Part shown: piece by piece, positions 1 to 5,502 of the stretch
How positions within the stretch are numbered: position 1 is the stretch's first letter
How the letters are laid out: every line of letters starts with the position of its first letter
NCBI GenBank assembly: GCA_003243255.1
Contig: QFQM01000271.1
Location: forward strand, 1 to 5,502
Direction of reading: 5' to 3'
Origin: Flavobacterium psychrophilum
Lineage (GTDB): Bacteria > Bacteroidota > Bacteroidia > Flavobacteriales > Flavobacteriaceae
Length of the DNA: 5,502 nucleotides
Translations under genes and position numbers: made by a program
Notes under the pieces: generated by a model
What the model saw: only the letters and a program-made list of their open reading frames with translations
The model's database searches: none
Told to the model about the DNA's origin: nothing

Positions 1-125
1 ACGGAACCTTCAACGGAACCCCGGTACCTGCAACCGACTACTGGTTTACCGTTACCTACCCTGAATTTGACGGGACAACTACGGTAATACGTGAATTTAA
101 ATCGCATTTCTCACTCAAGAGATAA
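1..125 (+). CDS. C-terminal end of a T9SS type B sorting-domain protein (partial)
   Basis: Only the last 40 codons are present; the frame starts at base 3 and ends at the TAA at 123-125. The translation contains the blocks GTPVPATDYWFTVTY and EFKSHFSLKR. These match the end of the 'gliding motility-associated C-terminal' (type B) sorting domain: an N-G-x-P-x-P-x-x-D-Y-W-F core, a G-T-T turn and a terminal H-F-S-L-K-R. Proteins with this tail are exported by the Sec system and then moved across the outer membrane by the Bacteroidota type IX secretion system, which recognises the tail; they are often large adhesins or repeat-rich surface proteins. The body of this protein lies outside the window, so its specific role cannot be stated. 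It is followed by a strong terminator and appears unrelated to the efflux genes downstream. Confidence 0.9.
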   Translation, partial: GTFNGTPVPATDYWFTVTYPEFDGTTTVIREFKSHFSLKR

Positions 126-146
126 TACTGCAAAACCACAATAAAC

Positions 147-182
147 AAACCGGGCAGCCAACAGCTGCCCGGTTTTTTTTTT
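147..182 (+). terminator. Rho-independent terminator after the sorting-domain gene
   Basis: A perfect 12-base-pair inverted repeat pairs 147-158 with 164-175 around a 5-base loop (CAACA). Its core is CCGGGCAGC / GCTGCCCGG, and it runs straight into ten T residues (173-182). It begins 21 bases after the stop codon of the upstream gene. Strength and position make it a convincing intrinsic terminator that separates that gene from the efflux region. Confidence 0.95.
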
Positions 183-218
183 AAAAAATTATGATTTTAA
201 TTTTAGGCACGCTTTTTG

Positions 219-234
219 TTTTGGCATGTCAAAA
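219..234. promoter_or_regulatory. Imperfect 16-bp dyad, candidate operator
   Basis: TTTTGGCATGTCAAAA is a 16-base palindrome with one mismatched pair (G224/T229). A second inverted repeat overlaps it, GCATG at 224-228 with CATGC at 236-240. The site is about 40 bases upstream of the candidate -33 element of the small exported gene, which is a plausible place for a dimeric regulator. No regulator gene is visible here, so binding is only inferred. AT-rich DNA also produces such dyads by chance. Confidence 0.25.
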
Positions 235-273
235 TCATGCATTTAACCAGACTGATATTTATTTAATTCAATC

Positions 274-306
274 TTGGCAGATGTAAAAGGTTTTTTTGTA
301 GTTTTG
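274..306 (+). promoter_or_regulatory. Candidate Bacteroidota-type promoter for the small exported gene
   Basis: TAGTTTTG at 299-306 matches all fixed positions of the Bacteroidota -7 consensus TAnnTTTG. A TTG at 274-276, 22 bases before it, could serve as the -33 element, near the upper end of the spacing known for this promoter class. Transcription would begin only a few bases after 306, almost at the ATG at 313, giving a very short or absent leader. The match is from sequence alone, and the -33 part is weak. Confidence 0.4.
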
Positions 307-312
307 TCGCGC

Positions 313-735
313 ATGAAATTTTTATTAAGATTTTTTATATCACTAGTTGTATTTATGTTGGCCGGGAATGGTCAGGTAAATGCACATCCGTATACCCAAA
401 ATACGGATGGGGCGATAGTAAAACATCTTGAAAACATAGGGAAGTTTCCTAGTGATGCTACGGTAAGCAATGAAACTAACTTTATGAGGGCTTCTCATTA
501 TTTTGGCCCTGATAACAGTAAACTTCGTGCAACCGATAATGAAGGAGAAGAAGAGGAACTAAATCATTCTTCTAAAAAAAGCTTACAGCTTAACAGCTAT
601 GCAATAGCTGCTATTTTTAATAATGTTCTGGCATCTTTTTACAATAACGTTAAAAAGAATACTCTTGCTACAGAACATCTTTTCCATTTTACATCTTACA
701 AGCGATACATCGCTTTTCGAGTAATCAGGATTTGA
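313..735 (+). CDS. Small exported protein of unknown function (140 aa)
   Basis: I do not recognise a named family. Starting at the ATG at 313, the protein opens with a clear Sec signal peptide: MKFLLR, a hydrophobic core of about residues 7-18, and a likely cleavage after V-N-A at residue 24. A TTG start at 274 would add 13 residues ahead of the signal peptide and is less likely. The mature part is about 116 residues, polar and Asn/Ser-rich. It has an acidic patch (EGEEEE near the middle), then a more hydrophobic helical-looking stretch (SYAIAAIFNNVLASFY), and ends in an aromatic and basic block, HFTSYKRYIAFRVIRI. There is one lipobox-free signal and no cysteine in the mature part, so it should be periplasmic or outer-membrane associated. 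No A-rich or Shine-Dalgarno-like site precedes the ATG. It lies 171 bases upstream of the pump adaptor in the same direction with no strong terminator between, so co-transcription is plausible. A role with the pump is inference only. Confidence 0.7.
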   Translation: MKFLLRFFISLVVFMLAGNGQVNAHPYTQNTDGAIVKHLENIGKFPSDATVSNETNFMRASHYFGPDNSKLRATDNEGEEEELNHSSKKSLQLNSYAIAAIFNNVLASFYNNVKKNTLATEHLFHFTSYKRYIAFRVIRI

Positions 736-795
736 TTTTATTTCTTTTAAGGCATTGATTCTGCAATTGACTTAAAACTTCTGTTTATATACTGT

Positions 796-882
796 TATCG
801 TATTTCTTTTAGCCAGTTCTGAAAGTATATGTTCGTATATCGTGTTTTTACACATCCTTAAACAATTCCTAAAATTTATCGT
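796..882 (+). repeat. Three TATCGT copies in the leader of the efflux operon
   Basis: The 171-base gap between the small exported gene and the adaptor gene (736-906) holds TATCGT at 796-801, 838-843 and 877-882, spaced 42 and 39 bases apart. It also contains GTATAT twice (825-830 and 835-840) and a short palindrome GCTTTTAAAGC (886-896) just upstream of the adaptor start. No convincing TTG / TAnnTTTG pair is present; the nearest -7-like string is TATGTTCG at 828-835, with one mismatch and no good -33 partner. The repeats could be regulator sites or chance in AT-rich DNA. Nothing else is recognisable in this gap. Confidence 0.25.
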
Positions 883-906
883 ACTGCTTTTAAAGCGAAA
901 TTAATT

Positions 907-1986
907 ATGAAGAAAATCCTCATGCTTACAGGCGTGTGTGGCGCAATGTTTTTTGCAAGCTGCACATCTAAAAAAGAAGAAAAGAAGGAAGAAACCCATT
1001 TCCTGGTTACTAATCCAATTAAAAAAGACACCGCTATCATTAAGGATTATGTGTCTCAAATCCATTCAATCCAACATATTGAGTTACGGGCTCAGGAAAG
1101 AGGTTATTTGCAAAAGATATATGTAGATGAGGGCCAGTCTGTAAAGAAAGGACAACTTTTATTCCAGATCATGCCTAAACTTTATGAAGCTGAAATGCAA
1201 AAAGCACAGGCTGAAGCTGATTTTGCTGAAATTGAATACAAAAACACTAAAAGGCTGGCTGACAGCAAAGTTGTTGCACCTAACGAACTTGCAATGGCTA
1301 AAGCTAAAGTTGATAAAGCTAAAGCTGAACTGGCACTTACGAAAGTTCACCTTCAGTTTACAGAAATAAGAGCTCCGTTTGATGGTATTATTGACCGTTT
1401 TCATGTGAGATTAGGTAGCCTTGTTGACGAAGGAGATCTACTTACCAATCTTTCTGATAACAGTAAAATGTGGGTATACTATAATGTACCTGAATCGGAA
1501 TATTTAGATTATAAAGCGACTACTCAAAACAGCAAGCCTAAAGTAAAACTACTTATGGCAAACAATAAGCTGTTTGATTATCCGGGTGTTGTTGAAACGA
1601 TTGAAGGAGAGTTTAATAACGAAACCGGTAACATCGCTTTCAGGGCTACTTTCCCTAACCCTAAAGGACTGCTAAGACACGGAGAAACTGGTAATATAGA
1701 AATGGAAGTGCCAATTAAAAATGCACTGCTTATCCCTCAGAAAGCAACATTCGAAGTACTTGATAAAAAATATGTTTACGTAATTGATAAAGACAATATC
1801 GTACGTTCAAGAGAAATCAAGATTGCTGCTGAGCTGCCACACATTTTTGTTATAAGCAATGGACTTTCTACTGGAGACAAAATACTTCTTGAAGGATTAC
1901 GTCTTGTAAAAGAAAACGAAAAGATCGAATACAAACTGGAAAAACCGGAATATGTAATGTCGCATCTTGAGCTTTACGCTGAATAA
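907..1986 (+). CDS. RND efflux pump periplasmic adaptor (membrane fusion protein), lipoprotein
   Basis: This 359-residue protein is the periplasmic adaptor linking an RND transporter to its outer-membrane channel. The N-terminus MKKILMLTG... ends in a lipobox F-A-S-C with the lipidated Cys at residue 19, so it is anchored by lipid rather than a helix. A charged linker, TSKKEEKKEE, follows. Domain order is the AcrA/HlyD one: first lipoyl half around 60-88 (RGYLQKIYVDEGQSVKKGQ), an alpha-helical hairpin around 90-150 rich in Ala, Lys and Glu, second lipoyl half around 152-173 (TEIRAPFDGIIDRF), a beta-barrel from about 185 to 270, and a membrane-proximal domain to the end. The length fits the family (AcrA is about 400). 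The ATG at 907 is the only start that gives an intact signal peptide; only a loose A-rich stretch (TTAAAGCGAAATTAA) precedes it. The transporter starts 25 bases downstream, so the two are surely co-transcribed. The exact substrate cannot be told from this subunit. Confidence 0.95.
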   Translation: MKKILMLTGVCGAMFFASCTSKKEEKKEETHFLVTNPIKKDTAIIKDYVSQIHSIQHIELRAQERGYLQKIYVDEGQSVKKGQLLFQIMPKLYEAEMQKAQAEADFAEIEYKNTKRLADSKVVAPNELAMAKAKVDKAKAELALTKVHLQFTEIRAPFDGIIDRFHVRLGSLVDEGDLLTNLSDNSKMWVYYNVPESEYLDYKATTQNSKPKVKLLMANNKLFDYPGVVETIEGEFNNETGNIAFRATFPNPKGLLRHGETGNIEMEVPIKNALLIPQKATFEVLDKKYVYVIDKDNIVRSREIKIAAELPHIFVISNGLSTGDKILLEGLRLVKENEKIEYKLEKPEYVMSHLELYAE

Positions 1987-1997
1987 TCTCACTATCA

Positions 1998-2010
1998 TAA
2001 AATAAGAAAA
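1998..2010 (+). promoter_or_regulatory. A-rich translation-initiation region of the transporter gene
   Basis: TAAAATAAGAAAA lies directly before the ATG at 2012. Bacteroidota rarely rely on a canonical Shine-Dalgarno sequence and instead favour A-rich upstream regions with TAAAA-like strings. This stretch supports the chosen start, which also coincides with the conserved N-terminus of RND pumps (MFSKFIHRPVFA). Confidence 0.5.
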
Positions 2011-2011
2011 C

Positions 2012-5000
2012 ATGTTTAGTAAATTCATACATAGGCCTGTATTTGCGATAGTGATCTCGATTATGATCGTATTTATGGGTTCACTGGCAATCAAACAATT
2101 GCCAACCTCCCAGTTTCCCGACATTGCGCCTACCACGGTAAACATCTTTATTGCTTACCCGGGTGCGAGTGCAGATGTATTGGTGAAATCGACACTTATT
2201 ACATTAGAGAATGCCATTAATGGTGTTCAGGATATGCGATACATGGCTACCGATGCTACCAGTGCCGGAGAAGCTACACTAAGAATCATCTTTGAGCCGG
2301 GAACCGATCCCAATCAGGCGGTTATACGGGTTAAGACAAGGGTAGACCAGGTTATGCCACTGCTACCTGAACTTGTGCAAAGAGAAGGGGTAGTAATTAC
2401 ACCTATCCAGCCAAGTATGTTGATGTACGTGAATCTTTATGCGAAAGGCAAAAACATGGATGAAAAATTCCTGTACAACTATGCCAACGTAAAAATGCTT
2501 CCGGAAATCAACAGGATCAAAGGTGTTGCAAGGTCTCAGATATTAGGTAGCCGTACCTATGCAATGCGTATATGGCTAAACCCTGACCGTATGCGTGCTT
2601 ATAATGTTTCTACCGAAGAGGTAATGAAAGCATTAGGTGAGCAGAGTATTGTAGGTCGTCCGGGCCGTATCGGTCAGAGTTCGGGTATTCAGGCACAATC
2701 GCTTGAATATGTGTTAACGTATAAAGGAAGGTTCAGTGAGCCTGAAGAATATGAGAATGTTATCATCCGCGCAAACGCTGATGGTGAGAGCATTCGTTTG
2801 AAAGATATCGGTCATGCCGAGTTGGGTAGTGAATTCTTTGATATCTATTCCAATCTGGATGGACACCCTTCTGCATCAATCGTATTGAAACAGAACTACG
2901 GTAGTAATGCGAATGATGTAATCAAACAGGTAAAAGAAAAACTTGAGGAAATGAAACAGTCATTCCCTCCTGGACTTGACTATAAGATCAGCTATGACGT
3001 ATCTAAATTCCTCGATGCTTCTATCGAGCAGGTAATAGATACTCTTAGGGATGCATTCATACTTGTGGCTCTGGTAGTGTTTATATTCCTTGGAGACTGG
3101 CGATCTACGCTTATCCCGATATTGGCAGTGCCGGTATCGTTGATTGGTGCTTTCTTCGTTATCCAGTTCTTCGGAATCACGATTAACCTTGTAACCCTAT
3201 TTGCGCTTGTATTGGCGATCGGTATTGTGGTGGATGACGCGATTGTCGTCGTCGAGGCCGTTCACGCCAAGTTTGAGGAATTCCCTCATATAACACCTTA
3301 TCAGGCGGTTAAAAAAGTACTAGGAGAGATTAGTGGTGCGGTAATCGCTATTACTGCGGTAATGGTTTCGGTATTCGTTCCTATATCGTTCATGTCGGGT
3401 CCTGTGGGTACATTCTACCGCCAGTTCTCTATTACCATGGCGAGTTCGATTGTAATTTCGGCGCTTATTGCGCTTACGCTTACACCTGTATTGTGTGCGA
3501 TGCTTCTTAAAAATCACCATGGCCACGAGAAAAAATCAAACCTGTTTACAAGAGCATTGGACAGCTTTAACCGTGGTTTTGATAAAATGACCGGTAAATA
3601 TGTGAACATCCTTAAACGTATTGTTAGCAGAAGAGTGGTAACATTTGGTGTACTGATAATATTTTGTGCAGGTACATTCTTTGTGAACCAGATACTTCCT
3701 TCAGGATTTATCCCGAGTGAAGATCAGGGTACTATCTATGCGATTATCCAGACCCCTCCGGGATCTACGCTTGAGACTACGAACCAGGTTTCACAAAAGC
3801 TTCAGAAAATATGTGAGCATGTTGATGGTGTTGAATCAGTATCGTCACTTGCAGGTTATGAGATCATGACAGAAGGTAGGGGATCTAACGCGGGTACCTG
3901 TCTTATCAACCTTAAAGAATGGTCTGACAGGGAGCATTCGGTTACCGAGATCATGGAAGAGCTTGAAGAGAAAACAAGAGACCTTGGTGCTAAGATTGAG
4001 TTCTTTGAACCACCAGCCATTCCTGGTTTCGGTTCATCGGGAGGTTTCTCAATGCGTCTTCTTGATAAAAACACTACTGTTGATTATCAGGATTTTGACA
4101 AGATCAACAAAAACTTTATGGATGCTCTTGGCAAACGTAAAGAACTTTCAGGTCTGTTCTCATTCTTTGCGGCCAACTATCCTCAGTATGAACTGGAGAT
4201 CGATAATCAGTTGGCAATGCAAAAAGGTGTATCGATAGGAAAAGCAATGGATAACCTTGATATCCTTATTGGTAGTACTTACGAGCAGGGATTCATCAAA
4301 TTTGAACGTTTCTTTAAAGTATATGTTCAGTCGGATCCTAAGTTCAGAAGGCTTCCGTCAGATATCTTAAACCTGTACATTAAAAATGATCAGGGAGAGA
4401 TGGTTCCTTATTCAGCTTTCATGAAGCTGGTTAAGAAGCAGGGGCCAAATGAGATTACACGTTATAATATGTATAACTCGGCTGCAATCCAAGGTCTTCC
4501 TGCTAAAGGTTATACAACAGCCGAAGCAATTGCTGCTGTACGTGAAGTAGCAAAAGAAACACTGCCTAAAGGTTATGATATTGCATGGGAAGGTCTTTCA
4601 TTTGACGAGGCTAATAAAGGAAATGAGTCTATTTATATCTTCCTTATTGTATTGTCATTCGTTTACTTCGTTCTTGCAGCACAGTATGAAAGCTTCATTA
4701 TTCCGCTAGCAGTAGTGTTCTCACTTCCTGTTGGAGTATTTGGTTCATTCCTGTTGCTTGAACTAATGGGACTTCAAAACGATATCTATGCTCAGATCGG
4801 TCTTATCATGCTCGTCGGGCTACTCGGTAAGAACGCCGTACTTATTGTTGAATTTGCCGTCCAGAAGCGGCACGAGGGTATGTCGATATACGACTCAGCC
4901 ATTGAAGGAGCTAAAGTACGTTTCCGTCCAATTTTGATGACTTCATTTGCTTTCATCGCGGGTCTTATTCCGTTGATCCTTGCCAGTGGAGCAGGAGCAA

Positions 5001-5206
5001 TCGGTAACAGGACTCTTGGATCAGCAGCGATGGGTGGTATGTTGTTCGGTACTATTTTCGGTGTTATCATCGTACCGGGCCTATATTACATCTTCGGATC
5101 TATAGCTGATGGTAGAAAACTAATTAAAGATGAGGATGATAGTTCGCTGACAGAAGAATTAGTTCATCAAATTGATAACTTCAAAACTACTGAAGAAAAT
5201 GAATAA
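2012..5206 (+). CDS. RND multidrug efflux transporter, HAE-1 family (AcrB/MexB-like permease)
   Basis: This 1064-residue inner-membrane pump is a proton/substrate antiporter that works as a trimer; AcrB has 1049 residues. Segment order is typical: TM1 at about 11-28, a porter domain with QLPTSQFPDIAPTTV and YPGAS, TM2-TM6 at about 349-500, TM7 at 542-560, a second porter domain, TM8 at about 874-892, then TM9-TM12. The proton relay is complete: D408 and D409 in TM4 (GIVVDDAIVVVE), K940 in TM10 (GLLGKNAVLIVEF), and R970 and T977 in the RFRPILMTS motif. The VDDAIVVVE motif indicates the hydrophobe exporters (HAE-1), not the heavy-metal CusA group. Against AcrB numbering recalled from memory, the N-terminal half aligns almost without gaps, but the distal-pocket phenylalanines are replaced (M136, L178, L613, I618, T620, L631). 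The C-terminal tail of about 30 residues is soluble and acidic. It follows the adaptor by 25 bases and overlaps the outer-membrane factor by 8. No frameshift or truncation is seen. The drug range is unknown. Confidence 0.97.
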   Translation: MFSKFIHRPVFAIVISIMIVFMGSLAIKQLPTSQFPDIAPTTVNIFIAYPGASADVLVKSTLITLENAINGVQDMRYMATDATSAGEATLRIIFEPGTDPNQAVIRVKTRVDQVMPLLPELVQREGVVITPIQPSMLMYVNLYAKGKNMDEKFLYNYANVKMLPEINRIKGVARSQILGSRTYAMRIWLNPDRMRAYNVSTEEVMKALGEQSIVGRPGRIGQSSGIQAQSLEYVLTYKGRFSEPEEYENVIIRANADGESIRLKDIGHAELGSEFFDIYSNLDGHPSASIVLKQNYGSNANDVIKQVKEKLEEMKQSFPPGLDYKISYDVSKFLDASIEQVIDTLRDAFILVALVVFIFLGDWRSTLIPILAVPVSLIGAFFVIQFFGITINLVTLFALVLAIGIVVDDAIVVVEAVHAKFEEFPHITPYQAVKKVLGEISGAVIAITAVMVSVFVPISFMSGPVGTFYRQFSITMASSIVISALIALTLTPVLCAMLLKNHHGHEKKSNLFTRALDSFNRGFDKMTGKYVNILKRIVSRRVVTFGVLIIFCAGTFFVNQILPSGFIPSEDQGTIYAIIQTPPGSTLETTNQVSQKLQKICEHVDGVESVSSLAGYEIMTEGRGSNAGTCLINLKEWSDREHSVTEIMEELEEKTRDLGAKIEFFEPPAIPGFGSSGGFSMRLLDKNTTVDYQDFDKINKNFMDALGKRKELSGLFSFFAANYPQYELEIDNQLAMQKGVSIGKAMDNLDILIGSTYEQGFIKFERFFKVYVQSDPKFRRLPSDILNLYIKNDQGEMVPYSAFMKLVKKQGPNEITRYNMYNSAAIQGLPAKGYTTAEAIAAVREVAKETLPKGYDIAWEGLSFDEANKGNESIYIFLIVLSFVYFVLAAQYESFIIPLAVVFSLPVGVFGSFLLLELMGLQNDIYAQIGLIMLVGLLGKNAVLIVEFAVQKRHEGMSIYDSAIEGAKVRFRPILMTSFAFIAGLIPLILASGAGAIGNRTLGSAAMGGMLFGTIFGVIIVPGLYYIFGSIADGRKLIKDEDDSSLTEELVHQIDNFKTTEENE

Positions 5207-5502
5207 GGGATTTAATAAGGTTATATATGTGGCTTTGGCCTGTACAGCACTAGCTGTTACAGGCTGTAAGCTACCTGCAGATGCAGTGCAGCGAACAGAG
5301 AATAAATCGGTTCCGGGAGAGTATGCAAAAGGTACTGCACAAGACACCATTAATACAGGTAAAGTAAAATGGAAAGAGTTTTTTAAAGACGAAAACCTGA
5401 CGGCTCTCATCAATACTGCGCTTACGAATAATCAGGAGCTGAACATAACGCTTCAGGAAATACAGATAAGCAAGAATGAGATTAAAGCCAGAAAAGGGGA
5501 GT
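5199..5502 (+). CDS. Outer-membrane efflux factor, NodT/TolC-family lipoprotein (partial, 5' end)
   Basis: The first 101 codons are present and the gene runs off the window. The protein begins MNKGFNKVIYVALACTALAV and has a perfect lipobox V-T-G-C with the lipidated Cys at residue 23. The mature part then shows the start of an outer-membrane factor domain: W-K-E-F-F-K-D-E-N-L-T-A-L-I-N-T-A-L, then NNQELNITLQEIQISKNEI and ARKGE. This matches the first helices of NodT/OprM-type channels, where W..FF.D..L..LI..AL..N is diagnostic. It would form the trimeric outer-membrane exit duct for the pump encoded just upstream. Its ATG lies inside the last codons of the transporter in another frame (ATGAATAA), and GAAGAAA before it may act as a weak ribosome-binding site, so translation is probably coupled. 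TolC-type proteins usually have about 450-480 residues, so most of the gene is missing here. Confidence 0.93.
   Translation, partial: MNKGFNKVIYVALACTALAVTGCKLPADAVQRTENKSVPGEYAKGTAQDTINTGKVKWKEFFKDENLTALINTALTNNQELNITLQEIQISKNEIKARKGE

Noticed and set aside
274..312. TTG start giving a 153-residue version of the small exported protein
   Set aside because: It would put 13 extra residues (MADVKGFFVVLSR) ahead of a well-formed signal peptide that begins exactly at the ATG at 313, and the TTG may instead belong to the promoter.
767..793. TTGACT ... TATACT, resembling an E. coli sigma-70 promoter ahead of the adaptor gene
   Set aside because: The spacer is only 15 bases, and the main sigma factor of Bacteroidota prefers TTG / TAnnTTTG rather than the -35/-10 boxes of E. 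coli, so the match carries little weight here.
1291..1330. Short nucleotide repeats of GCTAAAG within the adaptor gene
   Set aside because: They encode the Ala/Lys-rich heptad-like helix of the hairpin (AKAKVDKAKAEL), which explains the repetition without a separate element.
3856..4074. Open frames on the - strand within the adaptor and transporter genes (also at 1159-1404, 1897-2145, 2992-3180, 3320-3526 and 4792-5070)
   Set aside because: They lie opposite strongly conserved RND or adaptor coding sequence, have no recognisable domain or start signal, and have the odd composition expected from antisense reading.
2012..5206. Possibility that the transporter is a heavy-metal (CusA/CzcA-type) pump
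   Set aside because: TM4 carries the VDDAIVVVE motif of hydrophobe exporters, and the overall motifs (GLLGKNAVLIVEF, RFRPILMTS) follow AcrB.
5159..5413. Minus-strand open frame of 84 codons at the end of the window
   Set aside because: The + strand here clearly encodes the end of the transporter and the lipobox and first helices of the outer-membrane factor, so the antisense frame is a shadow.

Overview
The window looks like chromosomal DNA from a member of the Bacteroidota, most likely a Flavobacterium-like organism. Four things point there. The first bases encode the end of a protein with a type IX secretion type B (gliding-motility-associated) C-terminal sorting domain, which is typical of this phylum. 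The coding DNA is moderately AT-rich. Starts are preceded by A-rich stretches rather than strong Shine-Dalgarno sequences. One TTG / TAnnTTTG promoter candidate fits the unusual Bacteroidota consensus.

Layout, all on the + strand. Bases 1-125 hold the last 40 codons of a large secreted or surface protein. A textbook intrinsic terminator (147-182) closes that unit. A short regulatory gap (183-312) contains a dyad and a candidate promoter. It leads into a gene for a 140-residue exported protein of unknown function (313-735). After a 171-base gap come three tightly packed genes of a tripartite RND efflux pump: a lipoprotein periplasmic adaptor (907-1986), a full-length HAE-1-type inner-membrane transporter (2012-5206), and the start of a NodT/TolC-family outer-membrane factor lipoprotein (5199 to the window end, cut off).

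The three pump genes together encode an AcrAB-TolC-like machine. The transporter uses the proton gradient to capture hydrophobic compounds from the periplasm or inner membrane, the adaptor bridges the periplasm, and the outer-membrane channel releases the substrate. The proton-relay residues are intact (D408, D409, K940, R970, T977). The phenylalanines lining the AcrB distal drug pocket are replaced at every one of the six positions I could align, so the substrate range probably differs from that of AcrB. No TetR-, MarR- or AraC-type regulator is visible. The uncharacterised exported protein sits where a regulator is often found.

I see no transposon, CRISPR array, tRNA or rRNA. The window is mostly a conventional efflux locus. 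The least explained parts are the small exported protein, its possibly near-leaderless promoter, and the altered pocket and tip residues of the pump.
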